A stretch of 64,000 bases of DNA from Gammaproteobacteria bacterium (GCA_016194635.1 JACQBC010000026.1:62001-126000); one strand, 5' to 3'. Counted from the first letter of the stretch, positions 30,505-39,644 are shown. Notes: generated by a model from the letters alone, not told the origin. Numbers and translations are program-made.

Positions 30505-31944
30505 ATGCCCTTAATATTCACACAGCTGCAGCTGGCCTTACCCGAAATCGTATTGCTGGGTTCGACCTGTTTGGTGTTGATCGTCGATCTGTTCGTCTCC
30601 GAGCGTAGCCGTGGTATTACCTATATACTCGCGCAGATGGCGTTGTTAGCGGTCTTCATTACACTGCTCGCCACGAGTGTCGGTAAAACCAGCGACGCCT
30701 TTAGCCATACTTTTGTTCGTGACGCGCTTGGGGATACGCTAAAATTATTTGTTGCCCTAAGCTGCAGTGTCGTGTTTTTGTATGCCAAGAATTATTTAAA
30801 AACCCGCGACATTCCCTTCGGCGAGTTTTACGTACTGGGTTTGTTCGGGGTATTGGGGATGATGATACTCATCTCCGCCGCGAGTTTGTTGACGGTCTAT
30901 CTGGGTTTAGAATTATTGTCTTTATCCATGTACGCGATGGTGGCCTTGCAGCGCGATTCGGTTACTGCTTCCGAGTCCGCGATGAAATATTTTGTACTGG
31001 GGGCGATCGCCTCCGGCATGTTGTTATACGGCATGTCGATGATCTATGGCATGACCGGTAGCTTAGAACTGGCAACCATTAACACCAAGGTGCTCGAACA
31101 CCAGCACGATATCGTCATGATGTTTGGCTTGGTATTCGTGTTGGTAGGCATTGCGTTTAAATTCGGTGCCGTGCCTTTCCACATGTGGGTGCCGGATGTG
31201 TATCAAGGTTCAGCCACCGCAGTCACCCTATATATTGGTACCGCACCCAAGATCGCGGCGTTCGCCATGTTAATCCGTTTATTGGTGGACGGATTATTAG
31301 GGTTACAATCCGAGTGGCGTGACATTGTGATTGTGATTGCAATCGCCTCGATGGCCATCGGTAATGTCGTGGCCATTGCCCAGTCGAATATTAAACGCAT
31401 GTTGGCGTATTCAACCATTTCACACGTCGGTTTTTTGATGCTCGGTGTGCTCGCGGGAACCCCAGAGGGTTTTGCCAGTGCCATGTTTTATACCCTGGTG
31501 TATACCCTGACCGCCTTGGGAAGCTTCGGAATGGTCATCCTCATGAGCGGTTACGGCTTTGAAGCCGAACACCTGGACAGTTTCAAAGGTTTGAATCAAC
31601 GCAGCCCCTGGTTTGCTTTTATCATGTTGATCCTGATGTTTTCCATGGCCGGTGTACCGCCGTTTCTGGGATTTTTTGCGAAATTCATGGTACTCAAATC
31701 GGTGGTGGCGATAGACCTGGTGTGGTTAGCCGCGCTGGCGGTGGTGTTCTCTATCGTGGGTGCTTTTTATTACTTGCGCATCGTCAAGCTGATGTATTTT
31801 GATACCGCGCAAGACAGCCACTCGCTGGAGATCAGTACCGATATGCGGCTGCTGATGAGTGTAAATGGTTTACTCGTGCTGTTACTGGGATTAAAACCGG
31901 ATTGGATATTAGATCTGTGTATCCGCGTGTTCCCGCTCGCATAG
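30505..31944 (+). CDS. nuoN: NADH-quinone oxidoreductase subunit N
   Basis: A 479-residue antiporter-like subunit that closes the operon. ATG 30505 starts one base after the nuoM stop; longer frames read back into nuoM. Typical motifs are LGLELLSLSMYAMVAL, FKFGAVPFHMWVPDVYQG and MLAYSTISHVGFLML. No clear intrinsic terminator follows in the next 150 bases. Confidence 0.97.
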   Translation: MPLIFTQLQLALPEIVLLGSTCLVLIVDLFVSERSRGITYILAQMALLAVFITLLATSVGKTSDAFSHTFVRDALGDTLKLFVALSCSVVFLYAKNYLKTRDIPFGEFYVLGLFGVLGMMILISAASLLTVYLGLELLSLSMYAMVALQRDSVTASESAMKYFVLGAIASGMLLYGMSMIYGMTGSLELATINTKVLEHQHDIVMMFGLVFVLVGIAFKFGAVPFHMWVPDVYQGSATAVTLYIGTAPKIAAFAMLIRLLVDGLLGLQSEWRDIVIVIAIASMAIGNVVAIAQSNIKRMLAYSTISHVGFLMLGVLAGTPEGFASAMFYTLVYTLTALGSFGMVILMSGYGFEAEHLDSFKGLNQRSPWFAFIMLILMFSMAGVPPFLGFFAKFMVLKSVVAIDLVWLAALAVVFSIVGAFYYLRIVKLMYFDTAQDSHSLEISTDMRLLMSVNGLLVLLLGLKPDWILDLCIRVFPLA

Positions 31945-32101
31945 GGGGTTGATGGCAGTTTGGGTTCATGCCGAAATACCTGAAATTTAGAACATTCATA
32001 TATTCTAATTAACTGTCTGTGTTAGGCCGATAAATTTCCTTATTTTTATTGAAGTTCTACCTTGATTGCTGCAAACTGCAATACGGTCAGGGTGGATGGC
32101 T

Positions 32102-34066
32102 ATGTTGCTACGTCACAAACTTTTTATCATTCTAACATTCCTCAGTGTTATCCCCCTATTGGTGTTGTTATTTGGACTGGTGAGTCGTCTCGAATCTGAA
32201 ATTCGTAGCCGAACCCAAAAAGAATTGCATGTTACCTTAGGAAAAATGTCCGGGGAGCTAAAACTGATCATTGAAAATCAGCAGTCCATCGCCCTGGGGT
32301 TGGCGCAAGATTTGGCGGTGCAGCAGTTTGCAGGTGTGGTTAACCAGCCGGTGGGTCGTGGCTTAAGCCCGCGCGACTATCAACAGCGCGCCAGCCGTTT
32401 AGAGCAATTCTTTCTTAATTATCAGCGTGCGGTGCCGGATATTCAGGCCTTGCGTTATATGGACCGCAGCGGCAAAACCTTGGTGAAAGTCAAAGAAGGC
32501 AAACCGGTGGTGCCCAAGCAAGTGGATGAAGATTACCACCGCCAGTTCGAGTCGGATCAATCCAATAAAGCGTTTTTCAAGCAAGCCCTGACACACAATG
32601 CCAAAGTCATCATGTCGGATTTTGAAATGGGGCAGGCCGAGGCTGGGGCGGAGTTTTGTCCTGCGATGGTGCGTTATACGGTGCGCGTCAAGGCGGCGGA
32701 TCACGACGAGGGCCTGTTGGTGGTAAATATGTGGGGGAAGCGTTTGGACTCCAGCATCGAAGCTTCCATGGGCGGTTATCCTGGACAGGCTTATCTGGTG
32801 GAAATGAACCCCGATCCGATCCGCGATGGGATTTATCTTTACCATAAAGATCCAAACATGCGGTTTGGTGATCAACTACGGACTGAACACCGTTTTACGC
32901 ACGAGGTAACGCCCACGGAATGGCGCTCGATAAAAACCGGTAAAACCGAAGGTTGGTTCAGCCACACCGACGGCAAGATGTTTTTTTACCGGGTACTAAA
33001 GCCTTTTATTACTCGCCCGCAAGTGGGATGGTTATTGGTGATCAGCGCGGATACCTCGACGGTACTGGCGCCGGTCGCGAGCTTACGCCAATCGATTTGG
33101 TGGTTAGTGGCTATACTGTTGGTGTTATGTTTGGCCAGCGCGGTATGGGTGGCGTGGCGCTTGACGCAGCCGGTGCATGCCTTGGCGGCGGCGATGAAGC
33201 GTTATGCCGATGGTGATGTCAACAGCACATATAGCGATCATCGCAAAGATGAAATCGGCGTGGCGGCACAAGCCTTTCATTATTTAACCTCGCGACTACG
33301 TGCTACCGAGTTGGAGCGTGATAAGGCTATTAAGCTCGCCTGTCAGGCGGAAAAATTGGCCTCGGTGGGACAGCTCGCCGCCGGTATAGGGCACGAAATT
33401 AATAATCCATTGATGAACATCATGGCATTGGCCGCCTTGGTTGAAGCCGAGGTACAACATACGGCGCCGCAGGCGCTGGGCGATATTCAGCTTCTGCAAA
33501 ACGAAGGTAAACGTTGTGCGCGCATCGTGCAGGGAATTTTAAGCTTCGCCAGGGAGCAACCACCGGTATATCGTGAATTTGACCTGGCAGAACTGATTCG
33601 CGAAACTTTGTATTTATTGCACCATCGCATGATGGCTTCCAATATTCAAACCGTTCTAAACTTAGAAAGCAAACTGTTGATGCGTGGTGACCCAAGCCAA
33701 CTGCAACAGGTATTAGTGAATATTATTTTGAACGCCGTTCAAGCCACCCCTGAGGGAGGTGAGATCGGCCTACACGCGCGTAAAAATCTCGAATACTTGG
33801 CGGTTGAGATCACCGACAATGGTCCGGGTATTGATCAGGCGCAGCTAAGCAAAGTATTCGATCCCTTTTTCACTACTAAAACCGAAGGCGAGGGGACCGG
33901 TTTGGGATTATCGGTGAGTTATGGCATTGTGAAACGCCATGGAGGGGTTATTTACCTGGAGAATACCTACAAACCCGGTTTGCGGGTGGTCATTTTATTA
34001 CCCGCGGATGCCCGCGTGGACGCATTACCGATCTTGTCAGAACAGGAGATTATGTATGTTGCTTAA
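32102..34066 (+). CDS. Membrane-bound sensor histidine kinase
   Basis: A 654-residue two-component kinase. Starts at ATG 32102, with AGGGTGG in front; ATG 32096 is nearly as good. A transmembrane helix (about 9-29) is followed by a large periplasmic sensor domain, probably of the double-Cache type (30-335), a second helix (338-358) and a HAMP linker. The phospho-acceptor is H431 in GIGHEINNPLMNI, and the ATPase domain shows DNGPGID and GEGTGLGLSVSYGIV. It overlaps the response regulator gene by 11 bases, so the two form a pair. The signal sensed is unknown; the sulfur genes downstream make a sulfur-related ligand possible but unproven. Confidence 0.93.
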   Translation: MLLRHKLFIILTFLSVIPLLVLLFGLVSRLESEIRSRTQKELHVTLGKMSGELKLIIENQQSIALGLAQDLAVQQFAGVVNQPVGRGLSPRDYQQRASRLEQFFLNYQRAVPDIQALRYMDRSGKTLVKVKEGKPVVPKQVDEDYHRQFESDQSNKAFFKQALTHNAKVIMSDFEMGQAEAGAEFCPAMVRYTVRVKAADHDEGLLVVNMWGKRLDSSIEASMGGYPGQAYLVEMNPDPIRDGIYLYHKDPNMRFGDQLRTEHRFTHEVTPTEWRSIKTGKTEGWFSHTDGKMFFYRVLKPFITRPQVGWLLVISADTSTVLAPVASLRQSIWWLVAILLVLCLASAVWVAWRLTQPVHALAAAMKRYADGDVNSTYSDHRKDEIGVAAQAFHYLTSRLRATELERDKAIKLACQAEKLASVGQLAAGIGHEINNPLMNIMALAALVEAEVQHTAPQALGDIQLLQNEGKRCARIVQGILSFAREQPPVYREFDLAELIRETLYLLHHRMMASNIQTVLNLESKLLMRGDPSQLQQVLVNIILNAVQATPEGGEIGLHARKNLEYLAVEITDNGPGIDQAQLSKVFDPFFTTKTEGEGTGLGLSVSYGIVKRHGGVIYLENTYKPGLRVVILLPADARVDALPILSEQEIMYVA

Positions 34067-35432
34067 TAAACCCCGGGTGATGTTCGTCGATGATGACAGG
34101 GTGACATGCCGAGTAATGCAACGCAATTGCGATGTCAACCATTATCAGTGTTCAATCTTCCAAGAGGGACGGGGATGTCTAGAAGCGTTTAAACGCGAAG
34201 GCGCCGATGTGATCGTCAGCGATCTGCGTATGCCTGGGATGAACGGTTTTGAACTATTGAGCGCGTTACGCAGTATCGATCGGGACGTACCCGTGCTGGT
34301 GATGACCGGATATTCTTCCGTCGAGAATGCGGTCGAGGCCATGAAACGCGGCGCCAACGATTTTATTAAAAAACCGTTTGAGTTTCCCGAATTAAAAGTC
34401 ATGATCGAACGGGTATTAAAGCTCGCCAAAGCAAAGCGCGAAAATGCACTGTTAAAACGCCGTTTGCTACAGGACAATCATCGCCACGGCATGATCGGCG
34501 TAAGCCCAGTCATGCAGTCGTTGTTTACCACCATCGAAAAAGTAGCGGCCGTAACCTGCAACGCTATTATTACCGGTGAATCGGGCAGCGGTAAAGAATT
34601 GGTCGCACGGGCCCTACATGATTTTAGTCCACGTCGGGAAAAACCCTTTGTGGCGATTGATTGCGGCGCGCTGAGCGATAATTTATTGGAAAGCGAATTG
34701 TTTGGTCACGAAAAAGGTTCGTTCACCGGCGCGATACAACGCAAATACGGGTTAATGGAACAGGCCAACGGCGGGACGCTGTTTTTGGATGAGATCTGCA
34801 ATATTTCCGATGCCATGCAAGTGAAATTAATGCGCGCTATCGAGGATAAACGCATTATCCGTGTCGGCAGCACCCTGCCCATCCCAGTGGATGTCAGGGT
34901 GGTGGCCGCCAGTCATCAGCACCTTGAAACCATGGTGGCCAGCGGGCGCCTACGTCATGATTTTTACCACCGGCTCAACGTCGTCACCTTGCGGGTACCG
35001 TCTTTAGCGGAACGGCGCGCGGATATCCCGGCGTTGGTTAACCATTATCTAGGCGAATTCAGTCAACGCTATCAGCGTGAAATACAAGGATTTGATCCGG
35101 CCTCGCTACAGCGATTATGCGCTGCCCAATGGCAAGGTAATATTCGTGAATTACGCAATACCATCGAGCGCTGTGTTATCCTTGCCGATGGCCCAGTGTT
35201 ACACTGGCACACCACCTCTACCGAACCTACTGCGCCTTCTTTGTCGCAACCCACACGATTTTCTGAACAAGCGTTTGTGTCATTAACCGAATTGGAATAT
35301 GAATACATCAGTCATGTACTTAAATGTACCCGGGGTAAAAAAACTCAGGCGGCTAAGATACTCGGGATTGATAAAACCACGTTGTGGCGCAAGCTACGGC
35401 GTCTGGATTCCGAGGCGGGTAACGTGGTGTAA
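34056..35432 (+). CDS. NtrC-family sigma-54 response regulator
   Basis: A 458-residue activator of sigma-54 promoters. The receiver domain has the acidic pocket VDDD (11-14) and phospho-acceptor D56 in VSDLRMPGMNG. The AAA+ domain has GESGSGKE, the sigma-54 contact loop EKGSFTGA (Ser in place of the common Ala in GAFTGA), and GGTLFLDEI. A Fis-type helix-turn-helix near the C-terminus reads KKTQAAKILGIDKTTLWRKL. ATG 34056 has AGGAG upstream and overlaps the kinase gene. No sigma-54 promoter with correct GG/GC spacing was found next to it, so its targets are unknown. Confidence 0.94.
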   Translation: MLLNKPRVMFVDDDRVTCRVMQRNCDVNHYQCSIFQEGRGCLEAFKREGADVIVSDLRMPGMNGFELLSALRSIDRDVPVLVMTGYSSVENAVEAMKRGANDFIKKPFEFPELKVMIERVLKLAKAKRENALLKRRLLQDNHRHGMIGVSPVMQSLFTTIEKVAAVTCNAIITGESGSGKELVARALHDFSPRREKPFVAIDCGALSDNLLESELFGHEKGSFTGAIQRKYGLMEQANGGTLFLDEICNISDAMQVKLMRAIEDKRIIRVGSTLPIPVDVRVVAASHQHLETMVASGRLRHDFYHRLNVVTLRVPSLAERRADIPALVNHYLGEFSQRYQREIQGFDPASLQRLCAAQWQGNIRELRNTIERCVILADGPVLHWHTTSTEPTAPSLSQPTRFSEQAFVSLTELEYEYISHVLKCTRGKKTQAAKILGIDKTTLWRKLRRLDSEAGNVV

Positions 35433-35490
35433 ATTACCACGGTTATTTGTGCTGAACGGTGCAAATTGCATATGTCCCGCGGTGTAAATT
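35426..35490 (+). promoter_or_regulatory. Three direct repeats GGTGYAAATT upstream of the dsrE-like gene
   Basis: GGTGTAAATT occurs at 35426-35435 and 35481-35490, and GGTGCAAATT at 35458-35467. The last copy overlaps the -35 box of the promoter at 35489. Repeats placed this way often bind a transcription factor; which one is unknown. Confidence 0.45.
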
Positions 35491-35517
35491 GACATGAATA
35501 GCGACATGCGTTATATA
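35489..35517 (+). promoter_or_regulatory. Strong sigma-70 promoter for the dsrE-like gene
   Basis: A consensus TTGACA (35489-35494) is followed after exactly 17 bases by TATATA (35512-35517). The expected start near 35524 leaves a leader of about 110 bases before the gene at 35636. Confidence 0.7.
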
Positions 35518-35635
35518 ACTTACTAGAATTGTTGGATTGGTTTTGTAGTTTAACGCTGGACTATTTATTGTTTTGTTGTATAACTGATTTGATTGCAACA
35601 CTGTGTTTATAACCGAAAATTCAGAGGAGTCATAC

Positions 35636-36130
35636 ATGAAAGTATCCATCAGCACGCTGGTTGTAGCTGGGTTATTAGCGATATTAGCGATGAATCTATC
35701 CACATCCCTGGCCGCTAATAAAAGTTTCGACGCCAAGAAAGAGGCTAAGAATGGCTACCACCAACAACGCGTGGTCTATCACATCAGTGATATTAAAAAC
35801 GCGGCCGACGCACTGCGTAACGCCAAGAATCATTTGGACGCCGTTGGTGACGAAAATATTGAAATCGTTGTTGTAACCCATAGTTCGGGTGCCTTCGCGT
35901 TGGTCGATGGCGCTATGGGAGAGAAAGACAAAGAAGGCAAACCCATGGATTTTCGCGATGAGGTTGCAGGATTGGCCAACCGTGGTGTGAAGTTCCAAAT
36001 CTGCGCCAACACCATTAAAGGCAAGAAGATCCCCAAGGAAAAGATCAGTGAATTTGCTGAGATCGTTCCCTCGGGTGTTGCTCAAGTGGCGGAGTTGGAA
36101 GAACACGGTTACGTCTACGTAAAACCATAA
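35636..36130 (+). CDS. Exported DsrE-family protein
   Basis: A 164-residue protein with an N-terminal signal peptide (SISTLVVAGLLAILAM, cleavage near SLAAN) and a DsrE-like domain. The conserved features are RVVYHISD near the start, IEIVVVTHSSGAF, and FQICANTIKGK with a single conserved Cys. ATG 35636 has GAGGAG upstream. DsrE-type proteins handle sulfur as persulfides in sulfur oxidisers, normally in the cytoplasm; this one is predicted periplasmic, where the Sox system works. soxYZ converge on it from the other side, which supports a sulfur role. Its exact reaction is unknown. Confidence 0.85.
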   Translation: MKVSISTLVVAGLLAILAMNLSTSLAANKSFDAKKEAKNGYHQQRVVYHISDIKNAADALRNAKNHLDAVGDENIEIVVVTHSSGAFALVDGAMGEKDKEGKPMDFRDEVAGLANRGVKFQICANTIKGKKIPKEKISEFAEIVPSGVAQVAELEEHGYVYVKP

Positions 36131-36146
36131 TTTACAACCTCACACC

Positions 36147-36175
36147 AAAACGGGCGCCAAGGCGCCCGTTTTTTT
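36147..36175. terminator. Bidirectional intrinsic terminator between dsrE-like gene and soxZ
   Basis: AAAACGGGCGCC and GGCGCCCGTTTT flank a two-base centre, so the practical loop is CCAAGG, with T-runs on both strands. It can end transcription of the plus-strand dsrE-like gene and of the minus-strand soxYZ. Confidence 0.88.
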
Positions 36176-36193
36176 GAAAGTAGTTAGATGAAA

Positions 36194-36526
36194 TTATTCA
36201 ACCTTGGATTCACCGGTTTCTTTATCACCTTTATTATCAACCCAGCTGAGTTTTATCAGGTCGCCTTTCTTGACGTTTTTTACCCGGAAGGCGAGAAACG
36301 GATTTTTCGATATAGCCGGACCCCATAAGCAGGTCAGCACGGTCTTACCGTTATGTTCACAGGCCAGTTCGGTGATGTATTGCGCCGGAACAACTTGTCC
36401 GGAGGCCTTATCCTTGCGCAGGCCGGATTCCATTTCATGGAAAATAATAACCTTGACCGAGGCCATGGTTGGTGTGGCGTCATCGATCCAAGCACGGATT
36501 TTCATGGGTTTGGTTGGCATAGCCAT
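36194..36526 (-). CDS. soxZ: Thiosulfate oxidation carrier complex protein SoxZ
   Basis: A 110-residue partner of SoxY in the periplasmic sulfur-carrier complex. Family features are KIRAWIDD near the N-terminus, ITELACEHNGKTVL, and NPFLAFRVKNVKKGD. Start ATG 36526 suits GAGG at 8 bases; ATG 36532 is too close. It has no signal peptide, as usual: SoxZ is exported in complex with SoxY, whose Tat signal carries both. It lies 34 bases after soxY. Confidence 0.95.
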   Translation of the reverse strand: MAMPTKPMKIRAWIDDATPTMASVKVIIFHEMESGLRKDKASGQVVPAQYITELACEHNGKTVLTCLWGPAISKNPFLAFRVKNVKKGDLIKLSWVDNKGDKETGESKVE

Positions 36527-36560
36527 AATCATATCCTCATCATTTCATTCGTTACCGCGA

Positions 36561-37031
36561 TTAACCACCGCAACCGCCCAGGGTTACTTTGACGGGTTTC
36601 TTCGCACTGAACAGTTTGTTGCCGGATTTAACCACCGCAATGACATCCGAGGTTTCGCGCATTTTGATGCGGCTGGTAACAAAACCATCGGTATTGCTGG
36701 TCAGGATGTAACTGGCAATGAGTGGGGTGGTATTTTTGGGGACCAACAGCGAAATTTGTTCAACATTGGCCAGCTTGGTGGTGATTGTTACCGTCACCAC
36801 GGCACCGTTTTCGGCGATATCCGGCGCTTCCACTATGATATCAGCGCTTTCTGGGGCACTGGTCGCACCCGCGATGTCTTTCATCGCCTCATCCATGGTT
36901 TTAGCTTCAAAGGCATTTTTCGGCCAGGCTGCTAAAACGCTACGGGGTATCAACAAGCCAGCGCCGGTTGCGATAGCTACAGTACCTGCGGCCAAACTGG
37001 CGCGCAGAAAGCTACGTCTTGTGTAATTCAT
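36561..37031 (-). CDS. soxY: Thiosulfate oxidation carrier protein SoxY
   Basis: A 156-residue sulfur carrier. The N-terminus has a twin-arginine signal TRRSFLRASL and the C-terminus ends LGGCGG, where the Cys is the site that binds thiosulfate and intermediates. AAGGAG lies 8 bases before ATG 37031. soxZ follows. No soxAX, soxB or soxCD occur in this window; they may lie elsewhere or be absent. Confidence 0.96.
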   Translation of the reverse strand: MNYTRRSFLRASLAAGTVAIATGAGLLIPRSVLAAWPKNAFEAKTMDEAMKDIAGATSAPESADIIVEAPDIAENGAVVTVTITTKLANVEQISLLVPKNTTPLIASYILTSNTDGFVTSRIKMRETSDVIAVVKSGNKLFSAKKPVKVTLGGCGG

Positions 37032-37054
37032 CGATCACGCTCCTTAAATATAAT

Positions 37055-37086
37055 CATCTAAAAGCATCTAAAAAATTTGTCGTCAA
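37055..37086 (-). promoter_or_regulatory. Upstream region of soxY with 10-bp-spaced direct repeats
   Basis: On the minus strand TTTTAGATG occurs twice (plus-strand 37055-37063 and 37065-37073), spaced by one helical turn. TTGACG at 37081-37086 could be a -35 box, with a poor -10 (TTTTAG) overlapping the repeats after 17 bases. The repeats may be an operator controlling soxYZ; this is inference. Confidence 0.35.
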
Positions 37087-37310
37087 TTCCCATACTATAT
37101 GAGAGTGCTATTTAAAAACAACAATAGCATTGAGGTCGGGGTTCACCTCGGCGATGCGCTATTGCAAGTTGCAGTATTTCGCCGAATAGCAAGGTTATCG
37201 TCACACGGTCCCAATACTTCAATGCAATCTGTACCAGGTCACATATTCCACATCAAATTGCGCCAAAACGCTGTAAAACTAAAATAATTCAATACCTTAC
37301 AATTGTTTTA

Positions 37311-37338
37311 TTGTAAATCTCTGGACTTCTGTTAATAT
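37311..37338 (+). promoter_or_regulatory. Candidate promoter of the initiator tRNA
   Basis: TTGTAA (37311-37316) and TAATAT (37333-37338) are 16 bases apart and lie 13 bases before the tRNA. The -35 box is the right half of a perfect inverted repeat, TTACAAT-6-ATTGTAA (37297-37316). The remaining bases 37087-37296, between soxY and this promoter, show nothing I can support. Confidence 0.5.
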
Positions 37339-37351
37339 GCGCGGTCTTCGA

Positions 37352-37428
<77 letters not shown>

Positions 37429-37482
37429 ATTTCTCTTAAGGGATCTATAAAGTATTTTGTTAAGCCCAGGCCCTGACTAAGA

Positions 37483-37511
37483 TTGGTGTCTTGAGGGGGG
37501 CATGCTATAAT
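37483..37511 (+). promoter_or_regulatory. Extended -10 promoter ahead of rimP
   Basis: TATAAT (37506-37511) is preceded by TGC, giving an extended -10, with a weak TTGGTG (37483-37488) 17 bases upstream. It lies between the tRNA and rimP. Confidence 0.6.
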
Positions 37512-37536
37512 GCCTTGCAATTTAGTGGTTTAGAAG

Positions 37537-37560
37537 AAGTGGGCCTTGAGCCCACTTTTT
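37537..37560 (+). terminator. Leader attenuator/terminator before rimP
   Basis: AAGTGGGC (37537-37544) pairs with GCCCACTT (37550-37557) around a 5-nt loop, followed by TTTTTG. It lies 20 bases before rimP, between the promoter at 37483 and the gene, so it would control entry into the operon. The enteric nusA operon also has leader terminators at this place. Confidence 0.75.
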
Positions 37561-37579
37561 GTTTCCGGGGTAGAAAACT

Positions 37580-38044
37580 ATGGTGATAGGCCCACTGACC
37601 CAACGTCTGCAGGCATTATTGGAGCCAACGGTTGAATCCTTGGGTTGTGAGTTAGTCGGAGTGGAATTCACCGGACAAGGCGCGCATTCGCGGCTGCGTT
37701 TGTTTATCGACAAACCTGCCGGCATTACACTGCAGGATTGCGAACAGGTGAGCCGCCAGGCCAGCGCCCTGTTAGACGTGGAAGATCCGATCCAGGGTCA
37801 TTATGCTCTGGAAGTGTCTTCCCCCGGACTGGATCGGCCCTTATTTAAGCTGGCGGACTACAACCGTTTTGTTGGCCAGCAAGTGAAGTTACGCTTACAC
37901 CAGGCGCACGCCGGACAACGGAATTTTAAAGGCCGAATCGCTGCGGTGTTAGCTACCAACATTGAGTTAACCACCGAGGAAGGCGTGGCGATCGTACTGG
38001 CATACAGTAATATTGAGAAAGCCAACCTGATTCCAGATTTTTAA
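37580..38044 (+). CDS. rimP: Ribosome maturation factor RimP
   Basis: A 154-residue protein needed for 30S subunit maturation. The N-terminal alpha/beta domain includes LEPTVESLGCELVGVEF and the conserved LEVSSPGLDRPL leads into the C-terminal Sm-like barrel. Length is typical. It is the first protein gene of the nusA-infB operon. Confidence 0.95.
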   Translation: MVIGPLTQRLQALLEPTVESLGCELVGVEFTGQGAHSRLRLFIDKPAGITLQDCEQVSRQASALLDVEDPIQGHYALEVSSPGLDRPLFKLADYNRFVGQQVKLRLHQAHAGQRNFKGRIAAVLATNIELTTEEGVAIVLAYSNIEKANLIPDF

Positions 38045-38117
38045 TTGGTTAGGTTGCAAGGAGAACATATCACGCCGTGTTTTGAGTGTGTGATGTTACA
38101 TTGAGTGAGGCAGAGTT

Positions 38118-39611
38118 ATGAATAAAGAGATTTTGTTAGTTGTTGACGCCGTATCGAATGAAAAAGGCGTCAACAAAGACATCATTTTCGGAGCGATTGA
38201 AGCCGCGTTGGAAATGGCAACCAAAAAACGTTATCACAATGACGTTGATGTGCGCGTTATGATTGATCGTAGCAGCGGTGATTACGATACCTTTCGACGT
38301 TGGGAAGTGGTTGCCGATGACGCGATGGAGCACCCCGAGCGTCAAACAACCCTCAGCGCCGCGGAGCTGGATAACCCGCAGGTCCAAGTGGGCCAGTTTG
38401 TTGAAGAGCAAATCGAATCCGTCGAGTTTGGCCGGATCGCCGCGCAGACCGCTAAACAAGTGATTGTGCAAAAAGTCCGTGAGGCGGAGCGCGCCCAGGT
38501 ATTCGATGAATATAAAGATCGCCTTGGCCAATTGGTGATGGGCATTGTCAAACGGATTGAACGCGGCAATATCTATGTTGACCTGGGTAATAATACCGAT
38601 GCGATTATTCCCCGTGAAGAAATGATCCCGCGCGAATCGGTGCGTTCAGGGGATCGAGTCCGTGGCTTACTCAAAGAGGTACGCCCCGAGGCACGCGGCC
38701 CACAGTTGTTAGTGAGTCGAACCGATCCGCGGTTTCTAAAAGAATTATTCAAGATCGAAGTTCCCGAGATTGGCGAAGGGCTGATCGATATACTGGGCGC
38801 CGCGCGCGACCCAGGCTCGCGCGCGAAAATCGCGGTTAAGAGTATGGATAAACGCATCGATCCGGTCGGCGCGTGTGTGGGTATGCGCGGCTCGCGGGTG
38901 CAGGCGGTGTCGAATGAATTGGCGGGCGAACGCATTGATATCGTGTTGTGGGACGAAAATCCGGCGCAGTTTGTTATCAATGCCATGTCACCCGCGGAAG
39001 TCGAATCGATCGTGGTCGATGAGGAATCCAACAGCATGGATATCGCGGTGAAAGAAGACCAGCTCTCCCAGGCCATCGGCCGGGGTGGGCAAAATGTCCG
39101 TCTGGCGAGCGAATTAACCGGTTGGGAGCTCAATGTCATGTCGGTGAATGACGCCGAGGCCAAGAGCGACGCGGAAAACGAAAAAACTCAAAAGATGTTT
39201 ATGGAAACCCTAGATGTCGACGAAGAGGTGGCGCAGATCCTTGTGCAGGAAGGTTTTTCCAGTATCGACGAAGTGGCCTATGTGCCCAAATCGGAAATGT
39301 TATCCATCGAAGAATTTGACGAAGCCATGGTTGAAGAATTGCGCGGCCGGGCCAAAGACGTGTTATTAACCCGAGCGATTACCACGGCGGAAACCGGCGG
39401 GCATAAACCGGCGGAAGACTTGGTGAATATGAAAGGCATGACACGCGAACTCGCGAATAAATTGGCGCAACACGGGATTACCACCATGGAAGAACTGGCC
39501 GAGCAATCGGTTGATGATCTGTTAGGGGTGGATGGGATTAGCGCGGATCAAGCGGCGGTGTTGATCATGACGGCACGTGAGCCTTGGTTTGCAACCGAGC
39601 GGATAAGTTAA
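38118..39611 (+). CDS. nusA: Transcription termination/antitermination factor NusA
   Basis: A 497-residue RNA polymerase-associated factor. In order it has the N-terminal polymerase-binding domain, an S1 domain (about 135-200, with [16 protein letters not shown]), two KH domains ([15 protein letters not shown] and [11 protein letters not shown]) and two C-terminal acidic helix-hairpin-helix repeats, as in long-form gammaproteobacterial NusA. It lies between rimP and infB, and all three probably share one transcript. Confidence 0.97.
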   Translation: MNKEILLVVDAVSNEKGVNKDIIFGAIEAALEMATKKRYHNDVDVRVMIDRSSGDYDTFRRWEVVADDAMEHPERQTTLSAAELDNPQVQVGQFVEEQIESVEFGRIAAQTAKQVIVQKVREAERAQVFDEYKDRLGQLVMGIVKRIERGNIYVDLGNNTDAIIPREEMIPRESVRSGDRVRGLLKEVRPEARGPQLLVSRTDPRFLKELFKIEVPEIGEGLIDILGAARDPGSRAKIAVKSMDKRIDPVGACVGMRGSRVQAVSNELAGERIDIVLWDENPAQFVINAMSPAEVESIVVDEESNSMDIAVKEDQLSQAIGRGGQNVRLASELTGWELNVMSVNDAEAKSDAENEKTQKMFMETLDVDEEVAQILVQEGFSSIDEVAYVPKSEMLSIEEFDEAMVEELRGRAKDVLLTRAITTAETGGHKPAEDLVNMKGMTRELANKLAQHGITTMEELAEQSVDDLLGVDGISADQAAVLIMTAREPWFATERIS

Positions 39612-39644
39612 TTTAGCAACAGGCGTAAAAGGTATAGTGACACT

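Noticed and set aside
35433-35635. Sigma-54 promoter near the NtrC-type regulator
   Set aside because: GG and GC pairs occur, but none with the required 10-base spacing; a sigma-70 promoter explains the region better.
36204-36935. Plus-strand frame of 243 codons opposite soxZ and soxY
   Set aside because: It covers both well-supported sox genes in antisense and has no family features.
37099-37287. Short plus-strand frame upstream of the initiator tRNA
   Set aside because: No ribosome binding site and no recognisable motif; the region is better read as regulatory.
38573-39163. Minus-strand frame of 196 codons opposite nusA
   Set aside because: It is antisense to a conserved gene and has a Ser/Arg/Thr-rich composition typical of a shadow.
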